NCBI GenBank assembly: GCA_946630315.1
Contig: CAMOYT010000012.1
Coordinates: 1 to 36,931, forward strand
DNA from: an uncultured Bacillota bacterium
GTDB lineage: Bacteria; Bacillota_I; Bacilli_A; RF39; UBA660
Reading direction: 5' to 3'
Length of the DNA: 36,931 nt
Below the pieces are notes generated by a model. It was given only the letters and a program-made list of their open reading frames with translations. It made no database searches and had not been told where the DNA came from. Below are positions 30,572 through 36,931 of the stretch, in pieces. How positions within the stretch are numbered: the stretch's first letter is position 1; the number at the start of each line of letters is the position of its first letter. A program made the translations under genes and the position numbers.

Positions 30572-30583
30572 AGTAGTTTTTTT
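30556..30583. terminator. Bidirectional terminator shared by two convergent genes
   Basis: AAAAACTAC (30558-30566) and GTAGTTTTT (30573-30581) form a perfect stem with T-runs on both strands. The six-base loop GTTAAA holds both stop codons: TAA 30569-30571 on plus and TAA 30570-30568 on minus. Confidence 0.87.
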
Positions 30584-30894
30584 ATATCAAAATATAAATC
30601 ATATAGTTTTTGTACACCATTTTCTAAATAGTAATAGTGAAATATATATGGAACAAATAAGCATAGTGTAATTAGAAATAATAGTAACAATGGAATATTT
30701 TCAAAAGCTAAGAATCCTAATAAAAATAAAATTGTTCCAATTCCAGTAAAAAAAGTAACTATTAAATGAACTAATCTTTCATGTTGAAAGAATAAAATCC
30801 AAGTATAAACTTCTTCAGATAAATTTTTATCTATTTGTTTTTTCTTTATTTTTTGTTCAAGTTCTTTACAATATGTCGATAGTTTTATTTTCAT
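30568..30894 (-). CDS. Small two-helix membrane protein, unknown
   Basis: A 108-residue protein with a charged N-terminal helix (LEQKIKKKQIDKNLSEEVYTW), two membrane helices (about 43-62 and 68-86, both Leu/Ile/Phe-rich, separated by ENIP), and a short tail. No family recognised; the layout resembles other small uncharacterised two-helix proteins of Bacilli. It overlaps the end of gmk by ATGA and is the last gene of the minus-strand operon. Confidence 0.65.
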   Translation of the reverse strand: MKIKLSTYCKELEQKIKKKQIDKNLSEEVYTWILFFQHERLVHLIVTFFTGIGTILFLLGFLAFENIPLLLLFLITLCLFVPYIFHYYYLENGVQKLYDLYFDIKKLL

Positions 30895-31580
30895 TTTTCC
30901 TCCATTATCTTTTCAGATATAGTTGAATTGTCAAAATCTTCTTCCATTAAGAATTCATGGATTATTTCTTCTTTATTAGCAACTAGCATTTCTTCAATTC
31001 TATCAACTCGACATTTTTCGGCTTTGATAATAGATTCTACTTTATCTACAGCTTCATCTAATTTATCATTTACTACTACATAGTTATATTTGGTTACTTC
31101 ATTTATTTCTTTATAAGCTATATTAAATCTTTCTATTATTTTTTCTTTGTCTTCTGTCTGTCTATTTTTTAATCTAGATAGTAGTGTTTTTTCAGATGGT
31201 GGCATGATAAAGATGAATAGGGCTTCTGGTACTAATTCTTTTATTTTTTTAGCTCCTTGTATTTCTATTACTAATATTACATCTATTCCTTTTTCTAGCT
31301 TTTCTACTATTTTTTCTTTAGGAGTACCATAATAGTTATTAGCATATTCTGCATATTCTAAGAAATAATTATTATTTATTTTTTCTTCAAAGTCTTCTTT
31401 TTCTAGGAAGAAGTAGTTTACTCCTTCAACTTCTCCTTTTCTTGGTTTTCTTGATGTTGCGGAAACTGATATCCAAATATTTTTGTTATTTTCTACTACT
31501 TTGTTAACTATAGTATCTTTTCCAGCTCCAGATGGTCCTGATACGACTATTAATTGTCCTTGCTTCTTTTGTTTAATCAT
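30891..31580 (-). CDS. gmk: Guanylate kinase
   Basis: Phosphorylates GMP to GDP, needed for GTP and (p)ppGpp pools. The P-loop is VVSGPSGAGKDT (12-23; the usual Gly or Ser before Thr is Asp here), followed by the GMP-binding region SVSATSRKPRKGEVEGVNYFF (38-58), YYGTPKE, and the lid/Arg segment RLKNRQTE. At 229 aa it is about 25 residues longer than usual, the extra part being an acidic C-terminal tail. The start overlaps the tmcAL stop (ATGA), with its AGGAGG ribosome binding site in the last tmcAL codons. Confidence 0.95.
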   Translation of the reverse strand: MIKQKKQGQLIVVSGPSGAGKDTIVNKVVENNKNIWISVSATSRKPRKGEVEGVNYFFLEKEDFEEKINNNYFLEYAEYANNYYGTPKEKIVEKLEKGIDVILVIEIQGAKKIKELVPEALFIFIMPPSEKTLLSRLKNRQTEDKEKIIERFNIAYKEINEVTKYNYVVVNDKLDEAVDKVESIIKAEKCRVDRIEEMLVANKEEIIHEFLMEEDFDNSTISEKIMEEK

Positions 31581-32719
31581 AAATCCTCCTTATATAAATG
31601 GTTTTTATATTCTAAATCAATTAAGTTTTCATTATAAGGTAAATCATAGATCTTAGTTGTTTCTAATTCATATTCTAACATTGGATCTTTTTCTCTAGTT
31701 ATTTTAGAAATAATAGGTATATCTATTTCTTTTTTTATTATATTTAAGTATTCTTTTCCTTTTTTATTCATACCTAGTGGTCTAATATAAGTTATATTTT
31801 TAAAAGTATTAGCTTTATTTTTAGTAAAGTTTAATAAGATATGTAATAGGGCTCTACTTATTTTATTGTATGTAAGATGTTTTCTTTTTAACTTAGTTAT
31901 TAATTCATCATAGTTATTACATGTTAGTATTGCTTCTTTTATATTTTTAGTAAATCCATCTGGTACTGTTTGATATAAATCTAGGTTTTCTTCTGTTAAT
32001 ATTTTATATTTTAATAATTTATAGTAATCATCTATAAAATGTAAGTTATTTAATCTTTTTAAAGTGTTTTCTGGTACATAATCTTTAATATCATTATTTT
32101 CTTTTAAATTATTTCTTATAGCAGTTGCACTTGCTATTTCATTTAATAATTCTTTATCATGATAATCATTAGTTCTTTGTATTGTTTCTGGTATAATTTT
32201 ATAATTATTTAGTAATATTGCTTTTATATAACTTATTCCTAATAAATCATTTGGAGTAGTTATTTTTTTATTAGTTAATTCTTCTAAAGCTAAGGATAGA
32301 GCAGTTGGATAATTATTACCAAACTTACAATAAATTTTTACTAGTTTATCAAAGTCTTCATTATCTATTTGTGTTTTAGCAATTAATTTTAAATCTTCAA
32401 TATTATTTGATTCGCTACCAAATATTACCTTTTCACAGTTTAATTTTTCTAAAATAGTAATAGCACCATAAGCATAATAGTCAGCACTTTGAGTTGAGAA
32501 AGGGAAAGGTAATTCTACTACTAAGTCAGCACCTAATTCTAAAGCTATATCTTTTCTTTTCCATTTATCTATTATTGTTACATCTCCACGTTCTGTGAAA
32601 TTACCATTCATTACTACGATAATAGTATAATCAGGATATTTTTCTTTTATTTTGTTTATATGATAGAGATGTCCATTATGAAATGGATTGTATTCAGCTA
32701 CTATACCAATAGACTTCAT
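31577..32719 (-). CDS. tmcAL: tRNA(Met) cytidine acetate ligase TmcAL (YlbM)
   Basis: Uses acetate and ATP to acetylate C34 of elongator tRNA-Met, securing AUG decoding. The 380-aa protein begins MKSIGIVAEYNPFHNGHLYHI, the nucleotidyltransferase HxGH signature of the family, followed by MNGNFTERGD, ELGADLVVELPFPFSTQSADYYAYGA and KVIFGSES. The C-terminal half is the helical tRNA-binding part with YIRPLGMNKKGKEYL. The length matches B. subtilis YlbM (about 415 aa) minus a short C-terminal piece. First gene of the minus-strand operon tmcAL-gmk-membrane protein, divergent from murG. Confidence 0.93.
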   Translation of the reverse strand: MKSIGIVAEYNPFHNGHLYHINKIKEKYPDYTIIVVMNGNFTERGDVTIIDKWKRKDIALELGADLVVELPFPFSTQSADYYAYGAITILEKLNCEKVIFGSESNNIEDLKLIAKTQIDNEDFDKLVKIYCKFGNNYPTALSLALEELTNKKITTPNDLLGISYIKAILLNNYKIIPETIQRTNDYHDKELLNEIASATAIRNNLKENNDIKDYVPENTLKRLNNLHFIDDYYKLLKYKILTEENLDLYQTVPDGFTKNIKEAILTCNNYDELITKLKRKHLTYNKISRALLHILLNFTKNKANTFKNITYIRPLGMNKKGKEYLNIIKKEIDIPIISKITREKDPMLEYELETTKIYDLPYNENLIDLEYKNHLYKEDL

Positions 32720-32855
32720 ATTATTCTTCCTTTCATTGCTCTTATTTTATCATATTTTAGTGATAAATAGAAGTGTCAAGTACTGATTATATTTGTCAAA
32801 TACACCAAATAGATGTGTAAAATGTGGTATAATTAATTAACTGGAGGAGTCTTTT
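32720..32855. promoter_or_regulatory. Divergent promoter region between tmcAL and murG
   Basis: On the plus strand TGGTATAAT (32825-32833) is an extended -10 for murG with no clear -35. On the minus strand a perfect TTGACA (32780-32775) lies 19 bases before TATGAT, a usable but wide-spaced promoter for tmcAL. Two GTCAA direct repeats (32775-32779 and 32795-32799) lie in between. Confidence 0.5.
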
Positions 32856-33929
32856 ATGAAAGTAGTAGTTGTTGCGGGAGGAACTGGTGGTCATATTTAT
32901 CCAGCAGTTGCAATAATTAATAAGATTAAAGAAAAAGAAAAGAATAGTGAATTTTTGTATATCGGTACTACTGATCGTATGGAAAAAGATATTATTCCAA
33001 AGATGGGTATTAAGTATGTTGGACTTGAAATGAAAGGTGTTAGTAAGAACTTGATTCATGATTTTAAAGTACTTGGTATGTTTAAAAAAGCAAGAAAGAG
33101 GGCATTTGAAATACTTCAAGAGTTTAAGCCAGATGTAGTAATTGGAGCTGGTGGATATATTACTGCTCCTGTACTTTATTCGGCTCACAAGTTGGGAATA
33201 CCTATTTTAATACATGAACAAAATTCTATTCCAGGTAAGTCTAATAAATTTATTAGTAATTTTGCAGATACAATATGTGTATCGCTTCCTAATAGTGTTA
33301 ATTATTTTGATAAGAAAAAGACTATTCTAACTGGTAATCCTAGAAGTGAAGAAATTATTAAAGCAGAAAAATTAGATAAAACTAGTTTAGGATTTAGTAA
33401 AGATAAAAAGTTAGTTGTTATTGTTATGGGATCTTTAGGATCTACTACTATGACTGAAAGATTAAAAGAAATAATAGCTGGTTTTGAGAATAAGAATTAT
33501 CAAGTCCTTATAATTACAGGTAAAGCATATTTTGATAAATATCGTGGTGTAAAATTACCTAGTAATGTTAAATTAGTATCATTTATGGATAATTTGATTA
33601 ATTTATTAAAAGATACTGATTTAATTGTTACTCGTGCTGGTGCTAGTACAATAGCTGAAATTACTGCTATTGGGTTACCTGCTATTATGGTACCTAGTCC
33701 TTATGTTGCAAATAATCATCAATATAAGAATGCTAAAGAATTAGAAGATGCTGGTGCTTGTAGAATTGTACTTGAAGAAGATTTTAATAAAGATAATATT
33801 ATTCGTGAAATAGATAAATTATTTGATAATAAAGATGATTATGATAAAATGGTTGTTGCTAGTAAGGGATTAGGGGTAAAAGACTCTGCTACTAAAATAT
33901 ATGAGGAAATAAAAAGAATTATTAGGTGA
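32856..33929 (+). CDS. murG: UDP-N-acetylglucosamine transferase MurG
   Basis: Adds GlcNAc to lipid I to make lipid II, at the inner face of the membrane. The GT-B protein (357 aa) starts VVVAGGTGGHIYPAVAI, the first Gly-rich loop; VIGAGGYITAPVLYSA and PILIHEQNSIPGKSNK follow, then the C-terminal UDP-GlcNAc site with VIVMGSLGS, TRAGASTIAEITAIGLPAIMVPSPY and NNHQYKNAKEL. Complete and normal in length. GGAGGAG (32842-32848) fixes the ATG. The murG-murB-divIB order is that of B. subtilis. Confidence 0.97.
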   Translation: MKVVVVAGGTGGHIYPAVAIINKIKEKEKNSEFLYIGTTDRMEKDIIPKMGIKYVGLEMKGVSKNLIHDFKVLGMFKKARKRAFEILQEFKPDVVIGAGGYITAPVLYSAHKLGIPILIHEQNSIPGKSNKFISNFADTICVSLPNSVNYFDKKKTILTGNPRSEEIIKAEKLDKTSLGFSKDKKLVVIVMGSLGSTTMTERLKEIIAGFENKNYQVLIITGKAYFDKYRGVKLPSNVKLVSFMDNLINLLKDTDLIVTRAGASTIAEITAIGLPAIMVPSPYVANNHQYKNAKELEDAGACRIVLEEDFNKDNIIREIDKLFDNKDDYDKMVVASKGLGVKDSATKIYEEIKRIIR

Positions 33930-33934
33930 TGTTT

Positions 33935-34846
33935 ATGGACATTATAAAACTACTTGAGAAGGAAAATTTAGGTAAAATAGAGAAGAATGTTCTATTAAAG
34001 AAATATACTACTTATAGAACTGGCGGAAAAGCGCTAGGCATTATTTATCCAAAGAATATAAATAATTTGGTTAAAACTATTAATATTCTTAATGAAAATA
34101 ATGTTAAATTTAAAATACTTGGCAATGGTTCTAATTTATTATTTAGTGATAAGTTTTATGATGGTATTTTAATTAGATTAAGTGAGTTTGATAAAGTAGA
34201 ATTCTTTGGTAGAAATAAATTAAGAGTTAGAGTAGGAGCTGGTTATCCTCTTGTTAAGCTTTCTTTGTTATGTGCTAAAAGAAGTCTTACTGGACTTGAA
34301 TTTGCATCAGGTATTCCTGGTACTGTAGGTGGGGCTGTTTATATGAATGCTGGCGCTTATAAGAGTGATATGGGATATGTTGTTGAAAATGTTAAAGTTC
34401 TTACTGATAAAAATAAAATTATTACTTTAGAAAATAAAGAAATGGAGTTTCATTATAGAAGTTCATTCTTACAAAAACATCCAGGATATGTATGCTTAGA
34501 AGTTGTACTTAAACTTGCAAAAGGTAAAAGAGATGCAATTGAAGAAGTAATAAAAGAAAGACGTCAAAGAAGAATAGAATCACAACCATTAGAATATCCA
34601 TCTGCTGGATCAGTATTTAGAAATCCAGAGGGGAATTTTGCCGGCAAGTTAATTGAAGATTTAGGACTTAAAGGTAAAAAAATAGGTGGAGCTATGGTTA
34701 GTGATAAGCATGCTAACTTTATTATTAATTATGATAATGCTAGTAGTAAAGATATAAAAGAATTAATTGAATTATGTCATGATTCAGTATTAAAAGAATA
34801 TGATATAGATATGAAGTGTGAACAAGAATTTGTAAATTGGGAGTAG
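33935..34846 (+). CDS. murB: UDP-N-acetylenolpyruvoylglucosamine reductase MurB
   Basis: Reduces UDP-GlcNAc-enolpyruvate to UDP-MurNAc with FAD and NADPH. The FAD-binding part has YRTGGKALGIIYP and LGNGSNLLFSD; the signature SGIPGTVGGAVYMNAGAY follows, then YRSSFLQ and QPLEYPSAGSVFRNP with the catalytic Ser, and KHANFIIN. The missing Tyr-loop makes it type II, normal for Bacillota. About 303 aa. ATG 33935 is preferred because AGGTGA (33924-33929), inside the murG end, is well placed for it; GTG 33926 and ATG 33929 overlap murG and that site. Confidence 0.96.
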   Translation: MDIIKLLEKENLGKIEKNVLLKKYTTYRTGGKALGIIYPKNINNLVKTINILNENNVKFKILGNGSNLLFSDKFYDGILIRLSEFDKVEFFGRNKLRVRVGAGYPLVKLSLLCAKRSLTGLEFASGIPGTVGGAVYMNAGAYKSDMGYVVENVKVLTDKNKIITLENKEMEFHYRSSFLQKHPGYVCLEVVLKLAKGKRDAIEEVIKERRQRRIESQPLEYPSAGSVFRNPEGNFAGKLIEDLGLKGKKIGGAMVSDKHANFIINYDNASSKDIKELIELCHDSVLKEYDIDMKCEQEFVNWE

Positions 34847-34849
34847 AAT

Positions 34850-35539
34850 ATGGCTAAAAAACTAGTTAAGAAAAGAAAATTAAAAGTATTTAGTTTATTT
34901 ATAGTTCTAGTGGTTTTCTTTGGACTAGTTTTTTTCGTTTATATTAGTTTTAAAATACCTGTACAGAATATAGTTATTAAGAATACTACATATATTAATG
35001 ATGATTATATATTAGATATGGCTGGTATTAGGGATTATCCAAGTTTTATTTTAACTTCTTCATCTAGTGTATCTAAGAAATTAGAAAAGTCTCCTTATAT
35101 TGAAAAAGCTAAATTAAAGAAAAGATTTTTTAATATGTTTATTTTAGAAATAGATGAAAATAGATCTTTATTTTATAACAATTCTAATAAGAAAGTTGTA
35201 TTAGAAAATGGAGAAGAAATTAGAGAAGATAGTATTAGTCATGAGTTTAGAATACCTAGACTTATGAATTATGTACCTGATAAAAAATATAAAAGTTTTG
35301 TTAAAGGTATGAAAGAAATAAAAAAAGATATACTTGGAAAGATATCTGATATTGAGTATGTACCTAATGATTTTGATAAAGATAGATTTGTACTTTATAT
35401 GGATGATGGAAATATGGTTTATTTAACTCTTACTAAGTTTAAAATGATTAACTACTATAATGATGTTTTGGAGCAATTAGAGGGAAAACATGGTATACTA
35501 TATTTAGATAGTGGAAATCATTTCCAAATAAAGGAGTAG
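34850..35539 (+). CDS. divIB: Cell division protein FtsQ/DivIB
   Basis: Bitopic divisome protein that binds FtsL and FtsB outside the membrane. A Lys/Arg-rich cytoplasmic N-terminus (MAKKLVKKRKLK) precedes one membrane helix (about 13-33), then a POTRA domain starting VQNIVIKNTTYINDDYILDMAGI, and a beta domain with FILEIDENRSLFY and the YLDSGN... strand near the end. At 229 aa it lacks the long C-terminal tail of B. subtilis DivIB. It starts 3 bases after murB, in the usual position. Confidence 0.88.
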   Translation: MAKKLVKKRKLKVFSLFIVLVVFFGLVFFVYISFKIPVQNIVIKNTTYINDDYILDMAGIRDYPSFILTSSSSVSKKLEKSPYIEKAKLKKRFFNMFILEIDENRSLFYNNSNKKVVLENGEEIREDSISHEFRIPRLMNYVPDKKYKSFVKGMKEIKKDILGKISDIEYVPNDFDKDRFVLYMDDGNMVYLTLTKFKMINYYNDVLEQLEGKHGILYLDSGNHFQIKE

Positions 35540-35544
35540 AGATT

Positions 35545-36894
35545 ATGAAAAAAGTAAAGGGAAGAGAAATACTAAAATATAGTTTGATCTTTATTTACTT
35601 TTTTTTGTGCTTACAAATATTTTTTCAAATGTTTAGTGGGGACTTAGTTTATAATTATGGATTTAGTTATGCACTTGTACGTGGTGAATTACCATATGTT
35701 GATTTCAATATGATTATTCCACCATTTGGTGCTTTAATGTATACTATTCCATTAAAAATATTTGGAGTTCATTTAATAGTACTTAATTTATTTCAAGCAT
35801 TACTTTGTACAATTATGTTTTATTTATTATTTAAAATGTTTGATAAAAAAGCTTATTTATTATTAATTGCTAGTGCTATTATGTTGCCAATACCACTACC
35901 TACAGTTTTTTTTGAGGGATATAATTTTATATTGTTATTTGAATTAGTACTTTTATTATATTTAGAGAAAATAAAAGCTAATGACTATGTAATTGGATTA
36001 GTATTAGGACTATCTTTTTTAACTAAACAGACTGTAGGATTATGTTTTTGTTTACCTACAATTTATTATTTATTTAAAAATTATAAGAAGGTATTAAAAA
36101 GAATAGGTGGATTCATTATACCTATACTATTATTTATTATTTATTTACTAATTACTAATAGTTTTAATAACTTTATTGATCAATGTTTCTTAGGAATGCT
36201 TGATTTTACTAATAAAAATGGTAGTAAATTTACTTGGTATTTAGTTCTTTCAATTTTATTAGTAATTATTAATATATATTTAATAATTAAAGATAAGAAA
36301 AATATTAATAATTATTATGTACTAGCTTTTGCTAGTATAGTATTACCTTTGTTTGATCATTTACATATTTCAATATATTTATTTGCTATTTTATTTTTAA
36401 TAATTAATAATTATAAAACTTCAAATAGAGTTGCTATTAATACAACATTAATTTGTATTTCAATACCTATTATATGGTTTTTGTTTTACTTTAATTTTAG
36501 AATTCCTATTATTACAAAAGATAAACATTTTGTAGGGTACTTTTTTAATTCTTATAATTATAATAAAGTATCTTCAGTTAATAAATATATTCAAAAAAAT
36601 GATTCAAAGAGATTCATAATATTAAGTGAATGGGCTTATTATATAAAAATAGTTAATGATTTGGATATAGAATGTTATGATTTAATAAATATGGGTAATA
36701 ATGGATATAATAGTACTGAAAAGATTATTAATAAATTGAATAAGGAAAAAAAAGCTTATTTCCTTGTTAATATTAAAGAATACAAAGCTAATTATTTTAA
36801 TCAACAGATTGATAAAGAAGTTTTAAAATATGTTATTGATAACTATAAAAAAGTTGATAACTTTGGCAATTTTGCTGTTTATTATAAGGAGTAG
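35545..36894 (+). CDS. Polytopic membrane protein, GT-C glycosyltransferase-like
   Basis: A 449-residue protein with about ten to eleven membrane helices. The first outside loop reads ALVRGELPYVDFNMIIPPFG, which matches the GxxPYxDF...PP pattern of GT-C/PMT-family (ArnT- or DUF2029-like) transferases, whose catalytic Asp lies there (Asp in VDFN). The C-terminal 110 residues are soluble and end FGNFAVYYKE. Such enzymes use lipid-linked sugars to modify surface polymers. AAGGAG (35531-35536) fixes the ATG, 5 bases after divIB. It is not part of the canonical division cluster and probably belongs to a surface polysaccharide set that continues to the right. Confidence 0.65.
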   Translation: MKKVKGREILKYSLIFIYFFLCLQIFFQMFSGDLVYNYGFSYALVRGELPYVDFNMIIPPFGALMYTIPLKIFGVHLIVLNLFQALLCTIMFYLLFKMFDKKAYLLLIASAIMLPIPLPTVFFEGYNFILLFELVLLLYLEKIKANDYVIGLVLGLSFLTKQTVGLCFCLPTIYYLFKNYKKVLKRIGGFIIPILLFIIYLLITNSFNNFIDQCFLGMLDFTNKNGSKFTWYLVLSILLVIINIYLIIKDKKNINNYYVLAFASIVLPLFDHLHISIYLFAILFLIINNYKTSNRVAINTTLICISIPIIWFLFYFNFRIPIITKDKHFVGYFFNSYNYNKVSSVNKYIQKNDSKRFIILSEWAYYIKIVNDLDIECYDLINMGNNGYNSTEKIINKLNKEKKAYFLVNIKEYKANYFNQQIDKEVLKYVIDNYKKVDNFGNFAVYYKE

Positions 36895-36899
36895 ATAAT

Positions 36900-36931
36900 A
36901 TGAATAAGAAGATGATATTTAGATTATTATT
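36900..36931 (+). CDS. Start of a further gene (cut by window end)
   Basis: ATG 36900 with AAGGAG (36887-36892) 7 bases upstream opens MNKKMIFRLL and runs off the window. The basic then hydrophobic start suggests a membrane protein, perhaps in the same operon as the GT-C-like gene. Nothing more can be said. Confidence 0.55.
   Translation, partial: MNKKMIFRLL

Noticed and set aside
1..36931. Use of the Mycoplasma genetic code (UGA as Trp)
   Set aside because: Trp is encoded by TGG throughout and TGA ends rnhB, the 3232 gene, hisS, tcdA and murG at the expected lengths.

Overview
The window is about 37 kb of very AT-rich chromosomal DNA (by eye under 30% GC) from a walled member of the Bacillota. 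The gene content and local gene order are those of Bacilli: rbgA-rnhB-topA-xerC, comN-secDF-rel-dtd-hisS-aspS-(small RNA)-tcdA, polA-mutM and murG-murB-divIB all follow the Bacillus subtilis order with genes lost in between. UGA is used as a stop (rnhB, hisS, tcdA, murG) and UGG encodes Trp, so the Mycoplasma code does not apply. A compact, host-associated uncultured Bacilli lineage near the Mollicutes is a reasonable inference, not a proof. No transposon, prophage, CRISPR array, tRNA or rRNA is visible.

Layout. 1-326: tail of a membrane acyltransferase. 503-5658: ribosome assembly GTPase RbgA, a HipA-like kinase-fold protein, RNase HII fused to a nucleotidyltransferase-like domain, a small membrane protein, and topoisomerase I. 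5700-9377: two envelope proteins (one joining two pilin-like membrane helices to a Cys/His amidase-like domain), an unknown protein and XerC. 9466-15688: a ComN-like regulator, SecDF, bifunctional Rel, D-aminoacyl-tRNA deacylase and a PerM/AI-2E permease in one operon. 15744-20210: an M3-like metallopeptidase, then a T-box leader driving hisS-aspS. 20296-22723: a membrane protein, a free-standing structured RNA (probably 6S RNA), an unknown protein and TcdA. 22768-23674: lexA and a divergent SOS-controlled 52-residue membrane protein. 23705-28423: polA, mutM, a membrane-anchored GH25 lysozyme. 28506-30571: pyruvate kinase and an unknown protein. 30568-32719 (minus): tmcAL-gmk-unknown membrane protein. 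32856-36931: murG-murB-divIB-GT-C-like protein and the start of another gene.

The expression architecture is extremely compact. Most transcription units end in a perfect or near-perfect hairpin whose arm or loop contains the stop codon, and the next promoter begins at once, often with its -35 or -10 box overlapping the previous stop codon. Nearly all promoters carry the extended -10 TGnTATAAT, and 5' leaders are often only 10-20 nt.

The most interesting items are: the T-box in front of hisS, whose specifier (GAC) and discriminator-pairing base (C in TGGC) both point to tRNA-Asp rather than tRNA-His; a Cys/His-rich tail on HisRS whose last codons are the aspS ribosome binding site; the nucleotidyltransferase-RNase HII fusion; the SOS-operator-driven micro-membrane protein sitting where YneA sits in Bacillus; and the pilin-helix/amidase fusion.
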